This document shows, piece by piece, positions 35,765 to 46,432 of a stretch of DNA of 64,000 nucleotides. The translations under genes were made by a program, and so were the position numbers. Within the stretch, counting starts at the first letter, position 1. The number at the start of each line of letters is the position of its first letter. Origin of the DNA: Chelatococcus reniformis (GTDB taxonomy: Bacteria; Pseudomonadota; Alphaproteobacteria; Rhizobiales; Beijerinckiaceae); NCBI RefSeq assembly GCF_014640075.1, contig NZ_BMGG01000011.1, forward strand, positions 124,432 to 188,431, written 5' to 3'. The notes beneath the pieces were generated by a model. That model did not search any database. It was not told where the DNA came from and saw nothing but the letters and a program-made list of their open reading frames with translations.

Positions 35765-36190
35765 CTCGCTCTCTCCCGCGCTTTTTCTCTCCCCACGACC
35801 CAACTAGCGCAAATAGGGCCGGCTCGCCAGCTGCGTCTGGGTTTCGGCTGGCGTCGAAGATCCATTCCGAATTCAAAAATCCGACCCGCACGTAACCTGA
35901 TCGAGGGCCGCGGGACCCGCGGGACGCTGGGATAGGCCAAAGGCCCCCTCGTCCGCTAGGGTGCCGGCGCGACACCGAGGTCGACGATACCCACTGATGG
36001 CCGACTAAAATGATGGCGCATCGCGCGGGCGGCTGACTTTCAGCAGCGGCGCCAGCCCGGGCTATGGCGCCGGGCGACGAAAAGCTATTTATCTCAACTT
36101 CATGGCCGGACTTGACCCGGCCATCCATCGATCTGTGCGGCGCGGTCGAGTGCGTGGCGAGGAGGGTGAGCTTCACCCACCCGCCCGGGA
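35765..36190. other. 426-bp intergenic stretch with REP-like palindrome
   Basis: No gene. It contains the F420-type gene's promoter near 35765-35800 and a perfect palindrome: ATGGCCGG (36102-36109), 7-nt ACTTGAC, CCGGCCAT (36117-36124). This GGCCGG-CTTGACCC-type dyad is a widespread repeat in Hyphomicrobiales genomes. Confidence 0.6.
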
Positions 36191-37090
36191 CTACGCGGCG
36201 ACCGTTGGCCTTTCGGCCGCGGCCTCAATGCGCTGCCGGACCGCCGCCGGCAGTTGCCGGGCGGACTTCACGCGTGGCAGATCGATCTCGCCGGTGGCAT
36301 TATCGTCGGCGCCGTACAGCGCCACGAACTCGGCGTAGTTATCGAACCGCCGCCGCGCCACGTTATCCACAAAGGTTTCGGCGGCCACGCCGTCGGCTAC
36401 GACGAGATCGTGTCTGTCGAGCTCGATGTGGTAGACCACAAGGCGTTCGCCGAGTTCGGCCGGCGTCATGCGGCGGATCGTCGTGCCGTTCACCAGTGCG
36501 CCAGCCTGGACGAGCACGCCGTCGAGCAGAAGCGCGTGGTCCGAGGTAACCCGCAGGTCACGCACGGGCAGGCCCTCGCCCAGCGCGCCGGCCGAGATGA
36601 ACACGGGACGACGCTCTTCCGACAGACCGAACGCAGGCATCAGCGTCTGCCGCCCTATCCACTTCACTGGAACCGCGAGGCCGTCACACGTCAGCACGAG
36701 ATCGCCGATAGCGAGTTCTTCCACGGCGCGTTCGCCTTCCGGCGACATAATCATCGTTGCGGTCAGAAAGCAAAAAACCAATTCATCGAACAAAGGAGAT
36801 GGTGAAAACAAATCGTATTGCTCGCTTGAAGCAAAATAAAGATCTCCACTCACGCTAAAGAACGGCTCACCCGCATCACTCAGCCCGAGATAGATGCCAT
36901 CTAAGCGAGTGGAAACCTGATTTCCGCCAGGAAATGTTCTAATATTCATTATCGAAATTGGATCGCCCACGTTCAACCTGGCATCATCATGAATGTCAAA
37001 CCGCACTACACCTGCGGGAATGGAGCTTATTGCCGCGCCTTCCTGGTTACTGCTGATGCCATAGTAGTGTTCGAAGATGTATGTGGCCAT
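36191..37090 (-). CDS. Hint-domain protein (Hint_2), hedgehog/intein-type
   Basis: A 299-residue protein. An N-terminal ~100-residue beta-rich region of no known family (IFEHYYGISSNQEGAAISSI) leads to a Hint domain that begins at the catalytic Cys: CFLTATMIMSPEGERAVEEL, then AIGDLVLTCDG and PVKWIGRQTL. The T-x-x-H block is present as VTSDHALLLDG. Hint domains self-cleave and sometimes splice or release toxins, but this Hint_2 group in alphaproteobacteria is usually found in calcium-binding or surface proteins and is not proven to cut. The first ~110 codons are A/T-rich relative to the neighbours, a sign of transfer. Isolated, no operon. Confidence 0.85.
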   Translation of the reverse strand: MATYIFEHYYGISSNQEGAAISSIPAGVVRFDIHDDARLNVGDPISIMNIRTFPGGNQVSTRLDGIYLGLSDAGEPFFSVSGDLYFASSEQYDLFSPSPLFDELVFCFLTATMIMSPEGERAVEELAIGDLVLTCDGLAVPVKWIGRQTLMPAFGLSEERRPVFISAGALGEGLPVRDLRVTSDHALLLDGVLVQAGALVNGTTIRRMTPAELGERLVVYHIELDRHDLVVADGVAAETFVDNVARRRFDNYAEFVALYGADDNATGEIDLPRVKSARQLPAAVRQRIEAAAERPTVAA

Positions 37091-37301
37091 CGTACCCCCC
37101 TCGCGTCCAGCTCAGCCCCGATGTGCCGGCCCAAGACAAATGACCGACTTAGTGGCTCAGGCAGTTAATCTACCGGCCATCAACGCATGATGACAGAGGC
37201 CGGCGCGCGTTCCATCCGGACAATCGCCGCCCCCGCTGACCCATTCGGCGCCTCCGTGCCTCGGCATGGTCGCGGACGCGCGATCGCACAGCCCGTGCGC
37301 T

Positions 37302-38741
37302 TCAGCTGACGGCAACCGGCGGCCGCCGGTCCGCCCAGGGGCGCGCCTGCTCCAACAGCGCCCCCAGGCGCAGCACGTTGCCGTCGCCGTGGCGGGGACC
37401 GACGATCTGGACGCCGGTGGGCAGGCCGTCCCGACCCCAGCCCGACGGCACCGAGAGCGCCGGATGGCCGGTGAGGTTGAAGGGATAGACGAAGCCGGTC
37501 CAGTTGGGCTGTACGGGCCCGACCGCCTCGCCGTCGATCTCCACGATGCCTGCGGCGCCGTCGAAATCAGCGGCGAGCGCCGTCCGCGTCAGGGTCGGCG
37601 AGACCAGGACGTCGTAGCTCTCGAACAGGGCTTGGACGGCGCGGAACAAGCGCGTACGGGCGTTGATGGCGCGGATGTAGGCGGCAATGTCGTAGCGCTT
37701 GCCGGCGGCCACATAGGCCCTGAGCACCGGATCGGTGCGCTCGCCGAAACGCTCGACCACCGAGGCGAGGTTGTTGGCGATCGAGCAGAGGTAGAGCACG
37801 CGCTGATCCTCTGCCATCCAGTCGATCTCTGCCGTCACCTCCTCCACCTCGGCGCCGAGGCCGGCCAGCACGTCGAGGGAAGCCCGGGTGTTCGCCGCCA
37901 CGTCCGCCGCCACCGCCTTGCCGGCGCAGCGGCCGAGATAGCCGATGCGCAGCCCCGCCAGGTCCTGCGAGAGCAGCCGCGGCGAGATGTGGCCGAGGGG
38001 TGGCGCGTGGGCCGTCCACGGGTCGAGGGGGTCCGCCCCGGCCATCATCGACTGCATCAGCACGGCGTCGGCGATGGTGCGCGTCAGCGGGCCGGCGGCG
38101 ATGACGTTGCCGAAGGCATCGCGCGTCTCCTGGTAGGGAACGGCGCCCGTCGTGCCCTTGAGGCCGACCAGGCCGCAGCAGGCGGCAGGAATGCGCGTCG
38201 AGCCTGCCCCGTCGCTGCCCAGGCCGAGCGGCCCCAGGCCGGCGGCGACCGCCGCCGCGGCGCCGCCGCTGGAGCCGCCGGGAGTGCGCTCCAGGTCCCA
38301 GGGATTGCGGGTGATGCCGAAGAGCGGGGCGCTGGTCTGCCCCTTGATGCCGAATTCCGGCGTCGTCGACTTGCCGATGACGATGGCGCCGGCGGCCTTG
38401 AGCCTCGTCACCAACACGTCGTCGCGGTCGGGCACGTTGTCGGCGAAGGCGACCGAACCGAAGGTGGTGCGCACCCCCCGGGTCGGGATCAGGTCCTTGA
38501 TGCTTACGGGCACCCCGTGCAGGGGCCCGAGCGGCCGGCCCGCGATCACCGCCTGCTCAGCCTCGATCGCAGCCGCGCGCGCCTCCTCCGCCATGACCGT
38601 GACGAAGCAGTTCAGGGCGGGCTGCAGCCGCTCGATCGCCGCCAGCACCGCGTCGACATAGTCGACCGGCGACAGCTGCTTGCGCCGGATCAGCGCGGCC
38701 ATGCGCGTCGCCGGAGTGAACAGGAGCTCGGTGCTTGCCAT
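37302..38741 (-). CDS. Amidase (amidase signature family)
   Basis: A 479-residue AS-family hydrolase with the Ser-cisSer-Lys triad: VSIKDLIPT (Lys), GGSSGGAAAAVAAGLGPLGL (cis-Ser) and SDGAGSTRIPAACCGL (nucleophile Ser). It hydrolyses an amide to acid and ammonia in the cytoplasm. ATG 38741 starts the conserved LFTPATRMAALIRR; a long Arg-rich extension upstream was discarded. It is the last gene of the minus-strand peptide-uptake operon, 34 bp after dppF, and so may process the imported amide or peptide. Confidence 0.94.
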   Translation of the reverse strand: MASTELLFTPATRMAALIRRKQLSPVDYVDAVLAAIERLQPALNCFVTVMAEEARAAAIEAEQAVIAGRPLGPLHGVPVSIKDLIPTRGVRTTFGSVAFADNVPDRDDVLVTRLKAAGAIVIGKSTTPEFGIKGQTSAPLFGITRNPWDLERTPGGSSGGAAAAVAAGLGPLGLGSDGAGSTRIPAACCGLVGLKGTTGAVPYQETRDAFGNVIAAGPLTRTIADAVLMQSMMAGADPLDPWTAHAPPLGHISPRLLSQDLAGLRIGYLGRCAGKAVAADVAANTRASLDVLAGLGAEVEEVTAEIDWMAEDQRVLYLCSIANNLASVVERFGERTDPVLRAYVAAGKRYDIAAYIRAINARTRLFRAVQALFESYDVLVSPTLTRTALAADFDGAAGIVEIDGEAVGPVQPNWTGFVYPFNLTGHPALSVPSGWGRDGLPTGVQIVGPRHGDGNVLRLGALLEQARPWADRRPPVAVS

Positions 38742-38775
38742 GGGGATGTGCCTTGTCGACGGGGCAATGGAAGTC

Positions 38776-39749
38776 TCAGGCGGGCGGCGCGCCGTCGAGG
38801 AGGTGGCAGGCGGTCTGCCGGCCCGGCGCCGTTTCGCGCAGCAACGGTACCTCCGACCGGCAGCGCGCCATGACGTGCGGACAGCGCGTATGGAAGCGGC
38901 AGCCGGCCGGCGGCGCCAGCAGGCTGGGCACCTCGCCACCGACGACCGGCGGCCGCGCGCGCCCCGGATCGGGTCGTGGAACCGCATCCAGCAACGCCCG
39001 CGTGTAGGGATGTTGGGGTTGGGCGTAGAGCGCCTCGCGCCGCGCGCTCTCGACGATGGTGCCGGCGTACATCACCGCCACACGCTGGGCGACGGCGCGC
39101 ACCACGGCCAGATCGTGGGCGATGAAGAGGTAGCTGAGCCCCATGCGCTGCTGGAGATCCATCAGCAGATTGATGATCTGCGCCTGCATCGACACGTCGA
39201 GCGCCGACACCGGCTCGTCGCAGACGACGAAGTCGGGGGCCAGGGCGAGCGCCCGGGCGATGACGATGCGCTGGCGCTGGCCGCCGGAGAATTCGTGCGG
39301 GAAGCGGTCGGCGCTGTCGCGCGGCAGCCCCACCAGCTCGAGCAGCTCGCGCACCCGGTCGTTGCGCTCGCGGCGGGAATGGGTGCCGGCGATGTCGATC
39401 GGCTCGGCGATCGAATGGCCCACCCGCAGGCGCGGATCGAGGGCGGCGTGCGGATCCTGGAAGACGAACTGCAGGCGCGCGCGCACGGCCGCCAGACTGG
39501 CGCGCCGTCCGGGGCCGGTGATGGACCGGCCGAACAGCTTGACTGAGCCGCCGGTAGGCTCCGTGAGCCCGACCAGGATGCGGCCGGTGGTCGACTTGCC
39601 CGAGCCCGATTCACCGACCAGCCCCAGGGTTTCGCCGGGGCCGATATCGAACGAAAGCTTGTGCAGGACGTGCAGCAGCACCGGTTGCCCCCGCGCGCTG
39701 CCGGCCGGAAATGCCATGTCGAGATCGCGCACCTGGACCAGCGCCTCCA

Positions 39750-39750
<1 letters not shown>
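38776..39750 (-). CDS. Dipeptide/oligopeptide ABC transporter ATP-binding protein (DppF/OppF)
   Basis: A 324-residue ABC ATPase. Walker A GESGSGKST, signature FSGGQRQR, Walker B FVVCDEPV and the switch His in FIAHDLAVV are intact, and the C-terminal segment (CRFHTRCPHVMARCRSEVP) is the Cys-rich oligopeptide transporter tail that binds an iron-sulfur cluster in relatives. It overlaps the upstream dppD gene by 1 nt (TGATG). With DppD it powers the importer encoded upstream in the same operon. Confidence 0.95.
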
Positions 39751-40736
<986 letters not shown>

Positions 40737-40738
40737 GG

Positions 40739-41626
40739 CTAGCCCGGGCCTTTCAGGCGTGGGTCCAGGACGTCGCGCAGGCCGTCGCCCAGCAGGTTGA
40801 GACCGAGTGCCGCAAGGCTGATGGCGAGTCCAGGAAACAGCATCACCCACCACGCTTCGGTGGCGTAGTCGCGCCCCTCCGCGATGATGTTGCCCCAGCT
40901 CGCCGTCGGGGGCTGCACGCCGACGCCGAGGAAGCTGAGCGCCGCCTCGGCCAGGATCGAGTAGGCGAAGACGAAGGTCATGTGCACGAGGAGCGGACTG
41001 ACGCTGTTGGGCAGGATGTGCCGCAGCATGATCCGCAGCGGGCTGGCGCCGGCGATGCGCGCCGCGAGCACATAGTCGAGCTCGCGCACCACCAGCGCCG
41101 AGGCGCGCACGAGACGGGCGCCGGCCGGGAGGTAGGCGACGGTGAGCGCGATGATGACGCTCTCCATGCGCGGCCCGAGCGCAGCGGTGATGCCGAGCGC
41201 CAGCAGGATGGCCGGGAACGACATCAGCCCGTCCATGATGCGCATCAGCAGCGCATCGAGGCTGCGGAACTGGGCGGCGAGCACACCGATGAGCGCCCCG
41301 ATCACGCCGGACAGCAGTGCGACGACGAAGCCGATCCACAGGGAGACCCGGGCGCCGTAGAGCACGCGGGTCAGCACGTCGCGGCCGAAGCCGTCGGTGC
41401 CGAACGGGAAGGCTTGCGACGGCGGCCTGAAGCGCAGCCTCACCTTCATGCTGGACGGATCGATACCGGTCAGCGGCGCCAGGATCGCGGCGAACGTCAG
41501 CAGCACGAGCAGGACGAGGCCGATCTGGAAGGACCGATGGCCGACCAGCCGGCGCATGAGCCGGAAGCGCCGGCGCGGCGCCAGCGCGGCCGGTGCCGCG
41601 GGGACGGCGAGCGCCAGCTCAGTCAT
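40739..41626 (-). CDS. Dipeptide/oligopeptide ABC transporter permease (DppC/OppC)
   Basis: A 295-residue permease with an N-terminal cytoplasmic part and about six helices. Signatures: [20 protein letters not shown]-like segment ([16 protein letters not shown]), EAA loop [20 protein letters not shown], and [19 protein letters not shown] 41626 is inside the dppB stop region (8-bp overlap). Forms the transmembrane core with the DppB-type permease. Confidence 0.94.
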   Translation of the reverse strand: MTELALAVPAAPAALAPRRRFRLMRRLVGHRSFQIGLVLLVLLTFAAILAPLTGIDPSSMKVRLRFRPPSQAFPFGTDGFGRDVLTRVLYGARVSLWIGFVVALLSGVIGALIGVLAAQFRSLDALLMRIMDGLMSFPAILLALGITAALGPRMESVIIALTVAYLPAGARLVRASALVVRELDYVLAARIAGASPLRIMLRHILPNSVSPLLVHMTFVFAYSILAEAALSFLGVGVQPPTASWGNIIAEGRDYATEAWWVMLFPGLAISLAALGLNLLGDGLRDVLDPRLKGPG

Positions 41627-42563
41627 AGCGCACCCGCGGGTCGGCGAGCGTATAGAGCACATCGACCGCCAGGTTGATGGCGACGAAGGCGAAGCCGTAG
41701 ATCAGCATCACGCCCTGAACCAGGGGGTAGTCGCGCGCCATGATGCCCTGCACCACCAGGCGGCCGACGCCCGGCAGTGCGAACACCTGCTCGATCACCA
41801 CCGAGCCACCGAGCGCGGTCGACACCAGGATGCCCATGGCGGTGATGACGAGGACGAGGGCGTTGCGGAAGCCGTGCTTGCCCACCGTGACCCATTCGCT
41901 GAGGCCCTTGGAGCGGGCCGTGCGGATGAAGTCCTGGCTCAGCACATCCAGCATGGCCGAGCGCGTCATCCGGGCGAGGAAGCCGATCTGGAAGAGGGAC
42001 AGCATGCTCGCCGGCAAAACGAGCGAGCGCAGCCACAGCACCGGATCCTGCGCGAACGGCACGTAGCCGCTGGAGGGGAACCAGCCGAGCACGACGCTGA
42101 ACAGGATCACCGCCAGGATGGCGATCCAGAAGCCGGGGATGGAGACACCGACGAGAGCGACGGTCATGACCAGCGAGTCCACCCAGGTCTGCCGGTAGTA
42201 GGCGGCGATGGAGCCGATCAGGATGCCGACCGGCAGGGTGATGGCGAGCGACAGCCCGGCGAGGGAGAGCGTGACCGGCAGCCGCTCGCCCATGGCGGAG
42301 AGCACGCTCTGGTTCAGCATCAGGGAGGAGCCGAACTCCCCCTGCGCCAGGCGCAGCAGCCAGATGCCGAGTCTTTCCAGAAATGGTCGGTCGAGCCCGA
42401 GGCTATGCCGCACGGCGGCGATCGCCTCGGGCGAAGCCTGGTCGCCGGCGATGACCACGGCCGGATCGCCCGGCAACAGGCTCATCAGCAGGAAGGCCAG
42501 AATCGAGACGACGAGGATCACCGGCGCCGCCTGCAACAGCTTTATCGTGATGAGCCGAAGCAT
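41619..42563 (-). CDS. Dipeptide/oligopeptide ABC transporter permease (DppB/OppB)
   Basis: A 314-residue permease: [20 protein letters not shown] first helix, [20 protein letters not shown] (conserved periplasmic loop), EAA-type loop [13 protein letters not shown], and [20 protein letters not shown]. It starts 4 bp after the binding-protein stop, placing it in the same transcript. Paired with DppC. Confidence 0.94.
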   Translation of the reverse strand: MLRLITIKLLQAAPVILVVSILAFLLMSLLPGDPAVVIAGDQASPEAIAAVRHSLGLDRPFLERLGIWLLRLAQGEFGSSLMLNQSVLSAMGERLPVTLSLAGLSLAITLPVGILIGSIAAYYRQTWVDSLVMTVALVGVSIPGFWIAILAVILFSVVLGWFPSSGYVPFAQDPVLWLRSLVLPASMLSLFQIGFLARMTRSAMLDVLSQDFIRTARSKGLSEWVTVGKHGFRNALVLVITAMGILVSTALGGSVVIEQVFALPGVGRLVVQGIMARDYPLVQGVMLIYGFAFVAINLAVDVLYTLADPRVRYD

Positions 42564-42567
42564 CGGA

Positions 42568-44133
42568 TCAGTCCAGATACAGATCCCACAATTGCAGGAT
42601 CCCGGGATAGTCGGACTGGTTCTTCAACCGCTTCGCATAGCCGGCGAGGCGCCCGGAATCGGCGATCTTGATCATGTAGGCGTTGCCCAGCACCTGCTGT
42701 TGGATCTTCAGCCAGGCGGCACGCCGCTGATCCAGGTCCGGGGCGGCGAAGAACTCCTTGTAGGCGCCGTCCAGCGCGTCGTTGCCCTTGATGCTGGGGA
42801 ACGCATAGATCATCGGCCGCCACTGCTGGGGACCCAGGATGTGATCGGGGCCGAACAGGGTGGTCGACAGGTTCCACTCGCCGGTGCCCTGCTGCATGTG
42901 GGCCGCGTTGGTGGTCCAGTCCACCACCTTGAGGTCCACGTTGACGCCGGCAGCCTTGAGTTGCTCGGCGACGACCAGCATGGTGGTGCGCATCCACTGA
43001 TAGTTGCTGTTGGTCTCGATGATCAGTTTCTCGTTCTTGTAGCCGGCTCGCTTCAGCAGCTCCGCCGCCTTGGCGGGGTCCTTCTGGTCGTACCAGGGGG
43101 TCGGCGCCGTCTCGCCCAGGTAATAGGGCGTGTTGGGGAACGACATCCACGGGTTGGCCTTGTTGATGCCGCCGGTGGCATCGGTGATCTCCCCGATGTC
43201 GATCGCCGCAGCGAGGGCCTGGCGGATCAGAACGTTGGCCGTCAGCCCGTACTGCGAGTTGACGATGATGTAGGTTCCGCCGACCGGAAACACCTGGCGG
43301 ACGGCAAGATCGCCGCGCTCTTCCACCCGCCCGCGCAGCTCGGTCGGGATGGTGGACGCGAGTTGCACCTCTCCGGTCTGCAGGGCGGCGATCCGGGTCG
43401 TCGCCTCGGGTATGAAGCGGTAGCGCGCCGCATCGAGATAGACGGTCTTGCGCCCGCCATAGCCGTCCCGCCCCGCCGCGCTGGTGTCGGGCGCATAGCC
43501 GTCGAAGCGCTTGATGACGAGATGGCTGTCCTTGACCCACTCACTGAGCGCGAACGGGCCGGTGCCGACCACGTCGATTTCGCGGGCCGCCTTGTCCTTC
43601 TGCGCCGCCGGCAGGATCATGAACGGAAAGATCGGCGTCTTGAGCACGTCGAGCAGGACGACGTTCGGCTGCTTGAGGCGGATGATGAAGGTATAGGGGT
43701 CGGGCGCCTCGTAAGCCTCGACGTCGGCCAGGTTCTTGGCGTTGGGGCTGACACGCTGGTAGCGCTCGAGCGAGGCCTTGACGTCGGCCGCGGTCATCTC
43801 CTCGCCGCTATGGAACTTGACCCCGCGCCGGAGCTCGAAGGTGTAGGTCCGGGCATCGTCCGACGCCGTCGCCTTGGCGGCCAGCATCGGCCGGGTGGCG
43901 TTCTGGTTGTCGAGGGCGACGAGGCCTTCGAAGAGGTTATGGATGACCTCCAGCTCAACCGCGCTCGACGAGACGTGCGGATCGAGCGTGCCGGGGCCCG
44001 ACACGGTGGCATAGACCAGGGTGCCGCCGCGCTTGGGCTCCGCCGAGGCGGGCGAGATGCCGAGCGGCAGCGCCGCCAGGGCGCCCAGCGCCAGGCCGTT
44101 GCGACAAAAGTCCCGCCGTCCGATCATGGTCAT
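42568..44133 (-). CDS. Peptide/amide ABC transporter substrate-binding protein (DppA-like)
   Basis: A 521-residue SBP_bac_5 family protein. The leader MTMIGRRDFCRNGLALGALA carries a twin-arginine (Tat) motif. Mature features: GGTLVYATVSGPGTLDPHVS, EVIHNLFEGLVALDN and KFHSGEEMTAADVKASLERY are classical for oligopeptide binders. ATG 44133 was chosen; an upstream in-frame extension has no ribosome binding site. Around the upstream aminotransferase stop an AT-rich stretch (ATCATGCATAATC, 44246-44258) may be the operon promoter or an operator. Confidence 0.93.
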   Translation of the reverse strand: MTMIGRRDFCRNGLALGALAALPLGISPASAEPKRGGTLVYATVSGPGTLDPHVSSSAVELEVIHNLFEGLVALDNQNATRPMLAAKATASDDARTYTFELRRGVKFHSGEEMTAADVKASLERYQRVSPNAKNLADVEAYEAPDPYTFIIRLKQPNVVLLDVLKTPIFPFMILPAAQKDKAAREIDVVGTGPFALSEWVKDSHLVIKRFDGYAPDTSAAGRDGYGGRKTVYLDAARYRFIPEATTRIAALQTGEVQLASTIPTELRGRVEERGDLAVRQVFPVGGTYIIVNSQYGLTANVLIRQALAAAIDIGEITDATGGINKANPWMSFPNTPYYLGETAPTPWYDQKDPAKAAELLKRAGYKNEKLIIETNSNYQWMRTTMLVVAEQLKAAGVNVDLKVVDWTTNAAHMQQGTGEWNLSTTLFGPDHILGPQQWRPMIYAFPSIKGNDALDGAYKEFFAAPDLDQRRAAWLKIQQQVLGNAYMIKIADSGRLAGYAKRLKNQSDYPGILQLWDLYLD

Positions 44134-44283
44134 CTCGCGCGCCCTCGCCTGCGCCCGGGGCTCGCGCCATCGATGGCGTGCGCGCCCCGCGCCGATTGCG
44201 GTGAGGATGCCCGTCGGCCTAGGGCCGGCAGAGCATCGATATATCATGCATAATCAAGTTGCGTGCCATCTCGCCGGCCCGGC

Positions 44284-45510
44284 TCACGCCGCCGCCAGCG
44301 CGGCGAGCGCCTCCCGGGTGGCATCCAGGGCAAAGTCGATGTCGGCCTCGGTGTGCGCCGCCGACAGGAACATGTTGTGGCGCGGGTGCAGGTAGACCCC
44401 GCGCCGCAGCGCCTCCACGGTGAAGCGGTCGCCCTTGGCGCCTTCCGGGTCATCATCGAACAGCAGCGTCGGCATCTGCGGCGGCCCGCTCTGGCGCACC
44501 CCGATGCCGGCGGCCACCGCCTGGGCGGCGATGCCGTCGCGCAGGCGCTGGCCCATGGCACGCATATGCGCCGGCCCGTCGACCGCCTCGAGCACGTCGA
44601 TGGTGGCGAGGGCCGCGGCCATCGATACCGCCCCGCACCAGAAAGAGCCGGTGACGAAGATGCGCGAGGCGGCGTCGCGGAAGCGATCGTTGCCGGTCAC
44701 CGCTGCCAGTGCGTAGCCGTTGGCGATCGCCTTGCTCCAGGCGCTGAGATCGGGCTGCACGCCGACGAGATCCCAGCTGCCCCGCAGGGTGAGGCGGAAG
44801 CCGGCCCGCACGTCGTCGAGGATCAGTGCGGCTCCGGCCGCGTCGCAGAGCTCGCGCGCCCGCCGCGCGAAGACCGGGTCAGGCAGCTCCTGGTCGAACC
44901 CGTAGTCGTGCCGGAAGGCCGAGACGACGATGCCGGCCAGATCCTGGCCGGTGGCTTCGACGGCCGCCTCCAGGCTCGCCGCATCGTTATAGGTGAAGGT
45001 GATGAGATGGGCGCGATCCTCGGCGGTGACGCCCAGCGGATAGGGCGAGCACCAGGGCACGGCGCCGTGGTAGGCGCCCTTGGCGACGAGGATCTTGCGC
45101 CGTCCGGTGGCAGCGCGCGCCAGGGTCACGCAGGTGGTGGTGGCGTCGGTGCCGTTCTTGGCAAAGAGCGCCCAGTCGGCGTGGGGAATGAGCCCCACCA
45201 GCCGCTCCGCCAGCTCGACCATGCGCTCCGAAGGGCCGTTCAGGCAATCGCCGGCCGCCATCTGGCGCTGCACGGCCTCGGTCACCACCGGATGCTGGTG
45301 ACCCACGACGATCGGGCCCCAGCTGCACATGAAGTCGACATAGCGGCGCCCGTCCACGTCCCAGAGGTGACATCCCTCCCCTCGCGCGAAGAACTGCGGA
45401 TAGCCCGCCGGCAGGCCTTCGCTGCGCATATGGCCGAACATGCCGCCGGGGATCACCCGCCGGGCGCGGGCGCGCAGCTGCTGGTCCGGCGTTTCGACCT
45501 GGGCGTTCAT
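44284..45510 (-). CDS. Class III PLP aminotransferase (glutamate-1-semialdehyde aminomutase-like)
   Basis: A 408-residue PLP enzyme of aminotransferase class III. Seen: RVIPGGMFGHMRSEGLPAGY, FMCSWGPIVVGHQHPVVTEA, LFAKNGTDATTTCVTLARAA, LILDDVRAGFRLTLRGSW (the PLP-ring Asp) and the Schiff-base Lys in DLSAWSKAIANGYAL. It is more like the HemL-type aminomutases than omega-transaminases, but not HemL itself. It lies just upstream of the ABC operon on the same strand, 150 bp before dppA, so its substrate may be the imported amide or amino acid. It is 408 residues, slightly short of HemL's ~430. Confidence 0.9.
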   Translation of the reverse strand: MNAQVETPDQQLRARARRVIPGGMFGHMRSEGLPAGYPQFFARGEGCHLWDVDGRRYVDFMCSWGPIVVGHQHPVVTEAVQRQMAAGDCLNGPSERMVELAERLVGLIPHADWALFAKNGTDATTTCVTLARAATGRRKILVAKGAYHGAVPWCSPYPLGVTAEDRAHLITFTYNDAASLEAAVEATGQDLAGIVVSAFRHDYGFDQELPDPVFARRARELCDAAGAALILDDVRAGFRLTLRGSWDLVGVQPDLSAWSKAIANGYALAAVTGNDRFRDAASRIFVTGSFWCGAVSMAAALATIDVLEAVDGPAHMRAMGQRLRDGIAAQAVAAGIGVRQSGPPQMPTLLFDDDPEGAKGDRFTVEALRRGVYLHPRHNMFLSAAHTEADIDFALDATREALAALAAA

Positions 45511-45693
45511 GGCTCGTCCCCGATGACCGACTGACGAACGTATAGGATATATTCTTCGAGTCCAGGGTGGTTGTCCTCACCTCATGCACCATTGCCGGGC
45601 AGCCTCGACGACACCGTGCCGATGAAAGATGCGACGGGCCGGATACGAAGCCGGCATGGGGTCTGTTCGCGCGGAAAATGAAGCGACAAGCGG

Positions 45694-46384
45694 GTGCGAG
45701 CCTTCGGATCGTCGCTGATCGGCATCTTCGTGATGCACCCCCATCGGCTCGACCATGAAGACAACGGGCTGATGATGCGGGTCAACGTCATCGCCGCCGT
45801 CTCCACCTACGCGGTGGCGGTGCCGAATTCGCCCGGCAAGCCGACCGAGGTTCCATCTCTACGACGCCAACAGTGACAAGCTGGTCGCGACCGTCGTTCT
45901 CTTCCTGGGCTGCGGTGGCGAGGTCAGCGTCGCCATGGGCGTCGTGGATGGCGACGGCGTGCTCGATCTGGTGGTCGGCTCCGGCAACGAGCATGCCCCC
46001 GAGGTCGTCATCTACGCCGGCAAGAGCACGGACGGAAGCGGCGCCTTCGCCCCCTTCGGCGCAGATATGCGCGGTGGCGTCAGCGTCGCCGCGGCGCAGA
46101 TCGACCGCAGCACGGCGGACAACATCGTGCTCGGCTCCGGCCCCGGCACCGCCGGTGAGGTGCGCGTGTACGGCTTCGGCATTCCGGCCGCCTCCGGCCA
46201 GGCACCGCCGCTGTTCGCGTCGTTCAAGCCCAATGGCGATCGCTCCGGCGTCAGCCTGGCGACCGGCTTCGTCGACTACGCCACCGGCCGCACCGACATC
46301 GTCACCGCCCCAGGCCCCGGTAGCCCGAGCGAGGTCAAAGTGTTCGCCTCCCGCTGGGGACTGACGCGCAAGCGCGAGGGATAA
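45694..46384 (+). pseudogene. Frameshifted FG-GAP/VCBS-like repeat protein
   Basis: Two reading frames join at a single extra base. The first (from GTG 45694) runs to PGKPTEV, then breaks. Removing one C at 45853 continues it as HLYDANSDKLVATVV and on into GGEVSVAMGVVDGDGVLDLV, GSGNEHAPEVVIYAGKS, GSGPGTAGEVRVYGFG and the end at 46384. Repeats of GDGVLDLVVGSG...PEV are typical of calcium-binding FG-GAP-like surface proteins. The intact parent would be an exported repeat protein; here it is too short and lacks a signal peptide, so it is a remnant. Confidence 0.7.
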
Positions 46385-46432
46385 CGCCGACGCGGGTCCG
46401 GGCCCGCATCCACCGTCCGGGTCGCAGCGCTT

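Noticed and set aside
42208-44253. 681-codon open frame on the plus strand
   Set aside because: Antisense to the DppA gene; composition typical of GC-rich shadows.
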